From Tretioscincus oriximinensis (lineage: Eukaryota; Chordata; Lepidosauria; Squamata; Gymnophthalmidae): a stretch of 64,000 bases of DNA. The stretch covers positions 248,001-312,000 of the forward strand of contig JAJVDF010000126.1 of assembly GCA_022410635.1 (NCBI GenBank), given 5' to 3'. Under the pieces are notes generated by a model. The model worked only from the letters and a program-made list of their open reading frames with translations, searched no databases and was not told the DNA's origin. This document shows, in pieces, positions 35,297-47,019 of this stretch. Each line of letters starts with the position of its first letter. Within the stretch, counting starts at the first letter, position 1. Made by a program: the position numbers and the translations under genes.

Positions 35297-38200
35297 CTAA
35301 AAGATAGGATAAAAATATGTAAGTAAGTAAAAAATGTTGAATGAACACACAAGAAATCAAAATTGTTTGGGGATAAACAAAAGACAAAGTAACAAATCAT
35401 GAAGATTTACAACAGATCCAAGCAACTTCACCCCGAGGTGCACAACTGCACATTCCAAATTTTCCATCATGAATTCCTAATCAGGACTTGATGACACCAT
35501 GATATCTACAGAGTGTTACTTAACTTATTTGTATTTTTATTCAGAAAATATATAAATACAGGTATATAATTTATGTGATTACTATTGAAATTTCTAACGG
35601 ACATTTCTAAATTAACAATCTGGAAACAAAACAGAAAGTAAGAAGCTGTAAGCAAAAATGGTTGTTAACATTATTTAGGGGCAAAAATAATGAAGCAATG
35701 AAACTGATACTAGTATTAATTTTCCAGATGTGAGCCCCTCTAGTGAATATTGAATATGTATATATATATATAAGGGAGAGGGAGCGATAACAAGACTGTA
35801 AAAGAGATAGTTGAAATATTGATTGTATTTTTGTGTATAGGTAAATAAAGTGTTTTAAACCCGAAAAATCATAATAACTTTTTTATCTCATGGTGGTTTT
35901 TATCAGTAAAAACAAATTAAACGTGCTATCTGTGAATAGGAACCTAACATATGTATCTAAGTTTTACAGTATGTTTCCATTGAATTAAATTCATGTTTCT
36001 GNAAGATCAAAATTCTGATTCACATAGCTTTTCTTTTAAAGCATCACTTCTTTCCTATTTTGCTATCATAGTGAGGAAGATATCTCTTCTTGTTCCCAAA
36101 ATGTTGGATTGAAAATAAAAATATTTTATCTTTCTTCTTTCTCTCTTAAGAGAGACCTATTGCAAAGTAGTAGTCTCCAAATGAATAAAACTCCCCCCCC
36201 CTTATGTGCACACACATTTTTGCATCGGTCTGCATCTGTGTATAATTGTGACCTACCCTGGGACCTTTTGGTGAAAGGCAGGAGAGGAGGAAGACCTGGA
36301 TGCTGGGCTAAATAGTAAGACAGTCAAGTTTGTTGGTGGCATGAAATTGTTCTGTGTAGTGAAAATGAAAAGTGATTGTTCACTTTTGAACAGCTAGATT
36401 GGCTGAAGCTAAGGTCAACAGAGGGTGCTCACCTCTGTACCAAAGAGCCTCATACACCAGTATATATTCAGTTGTCGTGTTGCATGGAATACAGAGTCTG
36501 CATATCACATCATTGTGTGTAATTTCCATGTGCCCTCTATAGATGTACTTTAACTGTATTTTACAGTGAGGAGGAAGGAACATTGGGTATGTGAAGCTTC
36601 CCTTTCCTATTTCTTGTCTAAAACAAGAAATCTGTAAATTACGAACTGTGCAAATATTACATAAATTTGTAACAGCTTTTTTGAAAAGGAACAGCAGTCA
36701 CAGGGGTCGACTATACCAGTTTTCCCCCCACACCACCTGGTTTCCATTCCAACATTGTTGTTTGCTTGCAGTTCAATGAATTTACTAGCGACAAAGTAAA
36801 AAACAGAAAATAGCAAAAGAAGGCTAGGAACATTATTCACTCTTGTTACTCATTATTTTTTTTGGTAGTGTGGCTGCATCACTATCTCCATCTGGTTGCC
36901 CTGGGTGCTTTCACATATGTAACTCTTTGCAATATATGAAATGAAGTTACTGTTGTTCAAACTACTGAAACCATCCTATTGATGTAAGTGTATAGTTGCA
37001 GTGAGCACATCAACTAGATATAAATCAACTAGGCTTCTTATGACAACTTAGCATCAAAATGCATTACTGTCCCACTAATGCAGACCACCTATTGAAACTT
37101 CCACTTTATCAATCTGCAGTCTTAGTTTATTGGTCCTCATCTAATTTGGCATAATTAGACACAACTCAGCACAATAAATATTCTGTAATGTGTAGACAGA
37201 CAAAATTAGACATTTGGGGGAAAAGGCCCAGAAGCACAGTAGCAAGGAAGCAAAGCCAACTATCTCATATAATCTAAACTCAGCAGTAAATCAAATTAAT
37301 TTGATTTCTTCTATTGTAAGAGAAACATACCCTACACTTCAAACAAGAAAAACATACTATAGCTAATAGTTTGTACTGATATTCTAGATTTCTTTTTAAA
37401 GACATGACTCCAAGTTCAATCTTTCCTTCACCATTTGTCATTTCAAGAATCAGTAAAGCTTGCTACAGGCATATTTGTTCACAAAATAAAACACTAGAAG
37501 CACTTTCTCCAGAGGAACTAGGGCCACTTATTTCTGTTTTCTATCAAGGATTTTTTCACATTGAATTGTCAGGGATGGTAATTTAAAAACAAGGAAAAAT
37601 ATTAACATTCTATAACCAATGAAAACATTCCACTTTGAAATCAAACAATTACCCAATGTAGAGAGGGCATTGTTGGCAGAGAATGGAATACACCACATTA
37701 CAAGATCAGCAAGTAATTGCCTCTAATATTGTGGATTGTGTGATTAGGTCCTGTGATTACATTGCCAGGGTGGATGTGTGAGCAGGAGTGTGCCAATTTC
37801 ACTTGCTTTTTCACAGAGAATGCAGTTCTATTAAAAAAAAAAGATGCTTTGCCACTTGTTTTCACTTGAGAATCTGGAACATTCTCAGCACCTCAATTTT
37901 GCAAGAATTAAATTGATTTCATTACACCACATTGAGCACCTTACTTGCTCCAGGCATAGGCTCTGGACTAGGATTATTTCATCTGACTTTGATGGAAAGA
38001 AAATACAGTTACCAATGTACTTCACTCCTGATGATCTTTCCCAGTGGTTTCATACAGATAATTTAAAGTCTGGAGTATAAGACTGACTTCATGGGGAATC
38101 CCACAATTTCCCACAGAGTTAACCAGAAATTCCCCATGACTACTTTTTTTAATTACTATTATTATGGTCAAAGTTCAGTTTTCTTTTTGTTTTCTTTGGT

Positions 38201-39564
38201 CTGAAAATCTTTCCATCTTTCCAGCATCTAAGCTTTCCTGACCATGCTAGTTAACTATGCAAGACACTTGGCTTTAAGTCTTTTACAATTTTAGGACCAC
38301 ATTTAAACAATAGATAAGGTTTCGGGAAGGTGCTTGTCTTCTTTATTTTCTCTTTGAATTTTTTTTTTACCAGACTTCTCAATTTTGAGAAATTCCTTTT
38401 TTTAAAACGAAAGGTAGCCCTAATGGACTTGTTTTGTAAGTTTTCGCATCTGTGAATATTGACTGCTATTGCATTATAACTATTTATTTTCCGTTGAGTC
38501 CTATTATATTTATGTCTCTCACCTACTTAAGAGAAAGTCCAGTATTGCCTCATCCTTCACTGATTTTACAACCAAGTACTGCAACACAGTAATTTATGCT
38601 AAGAATTTTACCTGTCATTGCTTGAGCGATCCTTTACCTAGTCAGTGTGTGGGTAATTGAAGCCTTTCATAAGATAACTTCTTTGGGGTGCTTCTCGTTT
38701 CCTTCTTCATCTCCAGATCTCCTTGAGTGTCTTGGTTAGAAGGGTGATGGTACACAGCAACATGCTTTTATTTTTAAAATGCTTTTACTATTATTATTTT
38801 TAAGTAATTGTGATTTTATTCTCATTTGCAATTTTTAAAAATGTACTTTTTTGCTCTAGGACAAGCCTACTTATCTGCAGCTGGCCCAAAGTTCTGAGTG
38901 CCACCACAGCCACATTCTATGTCAGCTTTTGGCCCCTCACTGGCCAATCCACAGAGGAGGAAACACACTTTGCCCAGGCAATACTGAGAACACAGCCTGC
39001 CTTTGGCTCCCATTGCTTCACCCAAACCTTAGTTGTGCTCAGGCCAAGGTCCTAAGGGCCACACACTGCTGATGACTGGGTGACTTTCTGCCACCACCAT
39101 TTTGCATTTTATTCCATCTAAATTTTACCTACAACCCATTTCAGTGGATGTGCTGAACTGCTTTTCCAATGTAGTTCACCCAATGGGTTTTTAAGTGAAA
39201 TATTTATTGGAAATGTCCTCTGCATTTTTGTTAGGGATATTATTTTAATATGCTTTTAAAAAATGTGCACAGCCAGGCTTTATATACACCAATAGACTGT
39301 TTTAGATCATTCAGCAGAGCTTGCGAGATTTTGATCCTTTATCAGAAGAAGCTGGTTAATCCAGTAGCTGGTGCTATCAATGTACCTCTTTCCCTACAGG
39401 AATATAGAGGACACTGCAGCATGACTGTGCATGTGACATCAGTGTACTCACCACTTTTCTGCATCTAGGACACAGGCATTACATGGAGCAAGTGTTAGAT
39501 TTCATGGGGCATCACTGCACATAATATATATAGATATGACAAATCTGTTACTGGGGAAAATGTG
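35297..39564. other. ZBTB21: Probable ZBTB21 5' UTR intron, left part
   Basis: This lies between the coding-exon acceptor (35297) and the promoter. It holds a short TA repeat near 35758-35772 and otherwise AT-rich sequence with no coding signal. A further noncoding exon could be hidden here. Confidence 0.45.
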
Positions 39565-39821
39565 GCATCTATTTATTATTTATTTATTTGTACTTTCCCG
39601 CCCTATACCCGAAGGTCTCAGGGCAGCCAGCCATAGGGTGGTGCACATAGCTTTTGTTGCTTTCTCCACAACAGATACACTGTGAAGTAGGTGGGGCTGA
39701 GAGAGTTCTAAAGAACAGTGACTAGCCCAAGGTCGCCCATCTGGCTTTCATGGAGGAGTGGGGGATCGAACCAGGAGACTACCAGATGCGAGTCCAACAC
39801 CCTAACCACTACACCAAACTG
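39565..39821 (-). mobile_element. tRNA-derived SINE (family 2)
   Basis: Read on the minus strand, the head is tggtgtagtggttaggg (A-box) with ggttcgatccc (B-box). The body contains ccttgggctagtcact and the end (ttcgggtatagggcggg) is followed by aaataaataa. This layout is typical of squamate tRNA SINEs. Confidence 0.88.
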
Positions 39822-40859
39822 TGTGCTGTTGCAGNCTATAAGACTATTTGGATTAGAGCAACGGTGTTCAGAAAGTTTCTTAATCAAGGCAATATAATTT
39901 TGCACAGAATTGGAAAACTACAATGGAAGTTTTTATCACAGTTTTTCTAAAGTCTACAGTCCCTAATACATTTTTTTCCCTAAACAATAGTTTGCTGGAC
40001 GGAACTCTTGTGTTTGAAGAGGACACACTATAGGAAAGGTTTCCTGTTATTCCTGTCGTCGTGGCACTTGGAACTTCATTGATCCAACCATTGGGATGAG
40101 GTGACTAATTCTGATCACTGTGTATTGAGGGGAAACTGAATGCCAGTGTGGATAGTTTAAGGGTGCACTGCTGCTAAGCCATCCAATGGTTCTTTATCCC
40201 AACCCCTTCTAAGACAGTCTTCACACTGGAGACCCAGTTAGAATGCAGGAAACAAATGATACCTTTGCCAAAATTCTCTTTTCATATCCTGAGAACTCAG
40301 CAATAGTAATCTCCTTGGCTGTTGGGTCCCAAAGCTTTTATCCACTCAGGACGTGCATCATTTTCACTATTGAGATAAATACATTCAGGAAATTGATGTC
40401 CAAATGAGGCAGGTCCATTTTCAAGTGTTTGTTTCTCCCTACCATCACAAAAACAGACCTGGAAGGACTATTCAAATTAGGGGGAAACTTCCACTATCGA
40501 AAAAACTAAAGAACTCTTTGGCAAGCTGGAAGAACAGGACATTTGCCCCTTGCTCACATAGCTGGGAAACTCCCCTACAACATTTTCTCATTCCTCAGTT
40601 TATTATTATTCTGCATGAGGCTACAGCCCATTAAGTTGTATCATAAAGTAGGAATTTAACCTCTGTTTTCCTAGTGATTCAAAAGCAAGCCGTGTGTAGT
40701 CCTTATATTTTGATTCCATTTTTAATCACCTTTTCTAGCCTAAAGTATTCATAAATCAATGGATGGAGGAGTCTGGAATAGAAAAAAATCCCATCTGCAA
40801 ATGATCTGTAAATCACCTCTCACCTGCCTCATAAAGTTGTTAATTATTTAGCTATTTTA
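39822..40859. other. Gene-free stretch, nothing recognised
   Basis: I see no coding signal or named repeat in this part of the probable ZBTB21 intron. Confidence 0.45.
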
Positions 40860-41400
40860 TAGGTGGGGTTCCAGACGTAAACAATAACAAACTGTCAGCT
40901 TTCTGTTTCTCTACTTCCTGGCAAAATTCCCGTTTCCTGTTTTATGATTTTTAGTGTGTTTCTGCCTGCTTTTCTACACCGTTTTTTTATGACAAGTGCT
41001 TATAAACGCTTGGATGCCCAGCAGCTTCATGAAGCTGGCAGTACCAGCAGCAGCAGTAGTCCAAATGTTGAAAAAATGAGAGCTGTTGTTGTGATCTCAG
41101 TGGGGCCTGCTGGGAAATGTAGTGGGAGCAGTGGGCAGCCTCTTCTGCCCTACCTGTGTGGGGCCCTGCCTTGAGAACAACAGGTCCCAGACTGCACTGC
41201 AGCTACCCCAGGGAGGGAGAAAGCCTCTTTAGCCAATCTGTGCCCAGTCCTGCCCACAGGAAACATATTTGCTGCTTACAAGAAGTTGGCTGGAGGACNA
41301 GTCTATAGGCAAGGACGCCAGGCTTATGCTTGCCCACAATGGGATACGTGGATCAAACAGGCTGTTTTCTGAAACAGAGTAAGGCCTAGTGTGAATCAGG
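40860..41400. repeat. Dispersed repeat (family D), unsplit copy
   Basis: It contains gtaaacaataacaaactg, then tttctgcctgcttttcta, and later caatctgtgcccagtcc and cacaggaaacat. The same series occurs at 43340-43365 plus 44595-44890, where a CR1 interrupts it. The element class is unknown. Confidence 0.6.
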
Positions 41401-41639
41401 CCATAGAAAGATAACAGCTATAATATTTTTGGTGCAACATTTATTTCTTAAATTTCTTCTTCTAAAACGTGATCNATTTTAGGTTGTGTCAAACACTACA
41501 TATCAAATTCAATTCGTGCTTGAACATCTATATATCCAAATCCTGGCTGCTCCTCTGTCAATTATTTTAGGAAAGAGAACAGCAAGGAAAAAGTAAGCAG
41601 ATAGTCTTTCCTGCCTATTAAAAGCAATTCCTAAGCAAA

Positions 41640-43010
41640 ATGATGACGTCATAACGTGCCGCTCAGTGACAGCATCTGTTCATCACCGTCACACCTATTT
41701 TTCTTTTGCGTAAGTCAAGAGTGTAATTATCTAAGGGCACCGCACATGCGCAAACAACAGGCCCAGTAAGGGCAACACGCATGCCCAGTAAGCAAAACCT
41801 GTCATCGCTTAAGAGCGGGCGGGCACAAACATGCGCGTTGAATTCCAAATGGAATGAAGCGGCATCCACGCATCCCACAGTACAAACGCAAGCGGTGTAA
41901 GACGCAACGCATGCGCCGCGAAGAGGTGGGAACGCCTTTCAAGCGGCGCAGGCGCAGNGGAGTTTTTAGAGACAGCACAACCACAGCAGCAGCAGCTCAG
42001 GCTCAATCAGCAGGGGGAAATATACCTCAGAGCTACGTCAGGCAGAGACGCCTTTGTGCACGGGGAAACCCGTGCCTTTTGTCCAGACAGGGCTAGCGGG
42101 AAGAATCCCACCCTGAAAGGCTCAGCAGCAGCAGGGGCTTATTCGTTACTCACCTTCTGCACTGCTGGACAGGCGTTTTTCTTCTTTCTCCCCCCACCGG
42201 CCCTCCACCCTTTACGATTCACACCCCGCGTGCGCTGCCGCCGCCGCCGCCACCGCCGTGATTCCATCCATCTTGAATTTGACGTCATCCCACACCAGGG
42301 ATGAAGTCATCGCAGTGAACGCTCGTCACGTGCGCCTCGTTCCGATTGGTCGGCCGGCCGGGCGCAGNAGTCGGCAGCCGCCGCCGCTGCCGCCGCGGGT
42401 GTGTGGGGGAGAGGAGAGGCCATTCCGTGTGAGCCCAGCCAAAGCCATCGCGTCACTAGAGCTATAACGGAGGGAGACGCTCCATGCGGCAGGGAGTTGT
42501 AACGCGTAACCGCCTCGCTCTGTCTCCCCCCCTTTCCTGATGAATTGGTCACCCAGACCAAGCGCCGCCTCAGGATCTCAAATAGCTTTGACTCCTTCGG
42601 TTGCGGCGGCGAACTTGCTGCGAACGGATCCCAAATAGCAAGTGGCTGTGACTGGGATCTCGGGAGAATGTGGGGCGAAGAGCGGCTGGTGCTGAAGTAA
42701 AAGCGCGTGAAGGCTGCGTCCCCACATCGCTTGTTTTTATTCCGCGACAACTGGATATTCCGCCATCAAGCTCTGTGGGGACGGCTTTGTTTCAGAATAT
42801 CCGTGTTTTATTGTGGAACGCTGGGTTATAGTGGGGTAAATAAGTGATGCAGGTTCAATCTCTTCCCGTCCCGCTGCACCGCGTCGACAGGGCTGCCCGC
42901 CCCCGCCCCGACCCCCCATTTCACGGGTACATTCCGACGCGCGCACGTGTGAAATCATTTGCACGCGTGCGCTCGAAGTTGCTGTGTGGAGACGACTTTC
43001 TCTCCCTGCG
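41640..43010 (-). promoter_or_regulatory. ZBTB21: CpG island upstream of ZBTB21
   Basis: A CpG-rich block spans the putative ZBTB21 promoter. It includes a second CRE (41644-41651) and several NRF1-like GCATGCGC motifs (about 41744, 41776, 41831, 41907). A minus-strand gene start is the simplest explanation. I see no plus-strand coding sequence starting here. Confidence 0.55.
42154..42360 (-). promoter_or_regulatory. ZBTB21: ZBTB21 core promoter and noncoding exon 1
   Basis: In a CpG island, minus-strand CCAAT (42345-42349), an E-box CACGTG (42327-42332) and a perfect CRE TGACGTCA (42280-42287) lie in promoter order. They are followed by a strong minus-strand splice donor GCAGAAG|gtgagt (exon end 42154). 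This would make a short GC-rich noncoding first exon spliced to the coding exon acceptor at 35297. The transcription start is inferred to lie between about 42200 and 42275. Confidence 0.55.
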
Positions 43011-43164
43011 TAACTTGGGCCCCGTCCCCACGGAGCTTTCTCCTGGGCTATATAGCTCGGAATGGGAGCCTCCCATTCACGCGCTGGTGCTGGTCTACAC
43101 TGGCACGTGGACGCCCAAGCATTGCCTCCAGATGTTACCCAGGGCCATGTTCAAAATAAGGCGA

Positions 43165-43315
43165 AGGGAAATAAACGCACATTTAAACTTTCTTCAGTCC
43201 TGAAGGATAAGGGCTCCACCCACTCCCCCCCCCCCCCCAACTCAAAAAACTTCCATCATTTGGGAGTCAAGATGAATTGAAAAAGGTTTAAAATAAATGT
43301 GTGAGTGACTGAGTG
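43165..43315. repeat. Copy of TIR family A
   Basis: The left arm gcacatttaaactttcttca and the right arm aaggtttaaaataaatgtgt are inverted relative to each other around a C-rich centre. Confidence 0.5.
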
Positions 43316-43365
43316 TCACCAGAAATTCGAATCTTTTGTAGATGGTGCCAGATGTAAACAATAAC

Positions 43366-44594
43366 CTCATCAAAAAAGCTCCACACTCTTGGTATAAGAG
43401 GACAGACTTTGTCCTGGATTGGAAACTGGCTAAAAGATAGAAAACAGAGGGTGGTATTAAATGGACAGTTCTCTGAGTGGAAAGAGGTAAGAAGTGGGGT
43501 ACCCCAGGGATCTGTACTGGGACCCTTGCTTNTCAATATATTCATAAATCATCTGGATGCCGAGGTAAATAGTGAAGTAGCCAAGTTTGCTGACGACATT
43601 AAACTGTTCAGGGTGGTGAAAACTGAAAATGATTGTAAGGCACTCCAGAGTGATCAATGGAAATTGGGTGAGTGGGCATCAAAGTGGCAAATGCACTTCA
43701 ACTTAAGCAAGTGCAAGGTCATGCATATTGGGGCAAAGAACCCAAAATACTCCTACCACCTGATGGGAACCAAGCTTTCTGTGACCGAGCAAGAAAAGGA
43801 TCTTGGGGTGTTGGTGGACAATTCAATGAAAATGTCAACCCAGNGTGCAGCAGCAGCAAAAAAGGCAAATTCCATGTTGGGGATAATTAGGAAAGGAATC
43901 GAAAACAAGTCAGCAAATGTTGTTTTGCCTCTTTATAAATCTGTGGTGAGGCCACATTTGGAATACTGTGTTCAATTCTGGTCACCACATCTCAAGAGGG
44001 ATATTTTGGAACTGGAGAAGGTGCAGAAAAGGGCAACAAAATGATCAAGGGTCTGGAGCACCTCCTTTATGAAGTCAGGGTGCAACGTCTCGAAAGGTGA
44101 CATTTGAGAGGTGATCTGATTGAAGTGTACAAAATCATGCATGGGATCGACAGGGTGAATAGAGAAAAAATGTTTTCTCTATCACACAACACTATGTCCA
44201 AAGGGCACTCCTTAAAACTGTTGGGTAGAAAAGTGAGAACAGACAAAGGAAAGTATTTTTTCACCCATAGGGTCATCGGCCTGTGGAATTTACTTCCTGA
44301 AGAGGTAGTGGTAGCTAACAACTTGGATAGTTTCAAGGCAGGACTAGACAGGTTTATGGACACCAAGGGTATAAATGGATACTAGGATGGATGTCTGGAT
44401 GTTGCCTCTGGGATGGAGCAACAGGCAGGACTCCTAAAATACCATTTGCAGGGAGTCATAAACAGGTGCATATTTTGCTTTCCTCTGTTCAGACTGCCCA
44501 GGTGCATTTGGTGGGCCTCTATGTGAGACAGAATGCTGGACAGGATGGGCTATGGCCTGATCCAGTATGGCTCTTCTTATGTTCTTATGTTCTT
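43366..44594 (+). mobile_element. CR1-type LINE, 1.2 kb, reverse-transcriptase region
   Basis: The open frame 43409-44044 carries RT motifs (SGVPQGSVLGPLL, then FADD). After a one-base loss in an A-run at about 44040 and a small deletion near 44080, the frame resumes at 44104-44385. The tail is ttcttatgttcttatgttctta. A 6-bp duplication aataac flanks it (43360-43365, 44595-44600). The copy is 5'-truncated and dead. Confidence 0.92.
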
Positions 44595-45345
44595 AATAAC
44601 AAACTGCCAGCTTCCTGTTTCTTCACTTCCTGACAGAATTCCTGTATTCTGTTTTGTGGTTTTAAGTTGTATTTCTGCCTGCTTTTCTATGCCATCTTTT
44701 CATGGTGACAAGCTGGCAGTAGCAGGACCAGGTGACGGTNCATTTGTATAGTAAACAGCAGGAAGCCTCTTCTGCCTAGCCTGTGGACTACAGCTCCCAG
44801 ACTCACCACAGCTAGACCTGGAAGTCTCTTTTGCCAATCTGTGCTCCAGTCCCACCCACAGGAAACATTTTTGCTGCTACAGGAAGTTGGTCGGTGGAAC
44901 CCACTGAGCCTTGTTGGGGCTCTATCTTGGAATAGGGACCTGGCATCAAGTGCTATGTGNAGCAGACCCCGATGTCTTCTGCTAGTTGATGCCCTTTTTG
45001 TTGTTAAGGGGTTTTTAAAGGCAGGGCAAGGCAGATCATTTCATTACTAAATTCTCTCAGGTCCCGTCCTCACTAAACCTTATTTTGAGCAGTATCTCAG
45101 GAGTCTGCCACCTACATGCTAGTGCAGACTATNTCAGGTCCCATTATTCTACACTGGCATATGGATGATCAAACTCTNTAGATGTNGCCCAGAATATGGC
45201 TCAGTAGGAACAGGGCTTCAGGTACTGTTTTGCCATATGGTTTCATTCCCAGAGGAAACCAGGGGNAAAAATCATTCTTGACTTAGTCCAGTTCGNCAGG
45301 AATGAAGATGGATTAAAAGTATGTGTCAGAACAGCAGCTTGAGGT
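44595..45345. repeat. Right part of repeat D plus a family A-like tail
   Basis: Positions 44595-44890 continue the repeat interrupted by the CR1. Positions 45055-45335 share blocks with 19965-20050 and 20731-20815 (ccttattctgg, then cctgccatctacatgctag) and end in the family A arm (gaagatggattaaaagtatg). Confidence 0.5.
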
Positions 45346-45932
45346 ACTTGNTGGCAAATGCCTAGTTAACTCTGGACAAACTTTGGGTTTATTGTATGGA
45401 CATTTCACTTGACCTCTTGCATAGTGCTTTCCACGCATATGCCTTCCACCCACTATAAACTACGTTCATGTCATCATATTATTACATGATCATTGCTTCG
45501 CTGCCCTTACGACAGCGGCATCAATGTGAGAAAAGCGTGATGACAGTACTGATTATTGGTGTGGGGATTACTGACCACGTGGAGACTTCACCAGTGTGAA
45601 ATCCCNAGATGTAACAAGGGGCAACACAATGCGAACCAAGGGGGTATTGTGCAATATATCCTGGTACTCTGAGGAAAAGCACTATGCTTTCTTTTGACTT
45701 TTTATGCTAAGGAAATGCGAGTGCTGCCAGAAATGTGATAACCCTAAACGTAGGTTTAGAATTCAATAGTTTGAGGGGAAAACACTTTAATATGTAAAGC
45801 TAATCACTAGAACTCTCCATTTTTAATGGACACAAACTGTGAGGAAAAAGAGTCACGAGCATCATATAGAACTAAAACAGAAGTAATCTGAAAGCTGTTT
45901 TAAAATTGGTAATTTTGTATTGCCACTTTAAA

Positions 45933-47019
45933 GCTGCATTCGCACTGCATGTTAAAACAGGCACAACTGTGTAGCCAATGTCCACCATCCCAATTGTATT
46001 ACCATACAATGTGTCTGTTGTGGAGAAAGCAACAAAAGCTATATGCGCCACCCTATGGTAGGCCACCCTGAGACCTTCGGGTATAGGGTGGGATATAAAT
46101 ATAAATAAATAAATAAAAACCAACTCTGAATNGCTTCCGCTTCCCCGAATACACACACCATTCATTTCTGCTACTGAGTTCATGGTCAAATTCCGTTGCT
46201 GCTGCTCCTTTTTGCCATTCGTGTTAATTGTACTCCGACTACGGAGTTCTCTGTAGCTGCTCTCATTTATGCGGTCGTTCCCGTCTCAGACTCGCACTGA
46301 GCCATGACATTACGGGAGCCTCAGCCTATTAGGGAAAGGGGTGTACCTGGTCTGGGTGGCTGCACACATAACATTTTCTGCCAGTTCCTCCTGACCACCG
46401 TTCTGTGCACAGCTCCTTTTGAGCAGTGCAGATTCCAAACACCACGATCTCTATTTTTCGCCAAGGAAGGAAGGAGGGACAAAAAGGACTGGATTTGATG
46501 GCGATGATGCAGATCTACCCAATCCCNTGTTGTCAGCGACTTCGCAAAACCACATATGAGCTCTCTCTTCTCCACTTCTGGGCACCATTGAGCTGCCCTC
46601 CACCATTCCAGCAGCCCATGGAATCTTGGCATTGGGTCCCTGACGGGTTGGAAATGTTTTTTGTTTTAGCCAGACCTTATCTTCTTCCTGCCTACCCTAC
46701 AAGCCTCCCTATATCTTGCCAAAGGGGTGACCAGGCCTGGATGGTTTTTCACCTCTGTCCCCTTTGGACCTTATTTCAGGTCTTATCAAAGGAGGCGAGA
46801 GGCAGGCAGGCGTGAGAGGTGGGGGGGCAGAGGGGAGGTGGCAGAGGAGCTGCTTCCTCTGCAGCTATGGTAAGAGGGATTCAGCAGTCGATACAGGTGC
46901 TATGTGGGCTCTTAATGTGGAGTGGATACGGACATGAAATTAGGCATCCACATCGGGTTCAATTTGGATCAATCTAAAGCGCTTTCCATTCCATGTTAAA
47001 GTGTAGTGCATTTGCAGCC
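45933..47019 (+). mobile_element. TIR DNA element (family C) with nested SINE
   Basis: The ends gctgcattcgcactgcatgt and, inverted, ggctgcaaatgcactacact form terminal repeats of about 25 bp. The interior matches 26706-27590 in reverse. A possible TAA duplication flanks it, which would fit PIF/Harbinger, but this is weak. No transposase frame is seen. Confidence 0.6.
46010..46120 (+). mobile_element. SINE family 2, 3' half, nested in element C
   Basis: The segment ctgttgtggagaaagcaaca through ttcgggtatagggtggg and an (aaat)n tail matches the 3' half of the SINE at 39565-39821. The tRNA head is absent. Confidence 0.8.

Noticed and set aside
41854..42467. Plus-strand frames across the ZBTB21 CpG island
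   Set aside because: They arise from GC-rich promoter sequence with CCG runs. No conserved residues, and an N interrupts them.
42840..43203. 119-codon plus-strand frame starting near the CpG island
   Set aside because: Its second half is repeat-derived sequence shared with 45055-45180, and there is no splice donor or domain.
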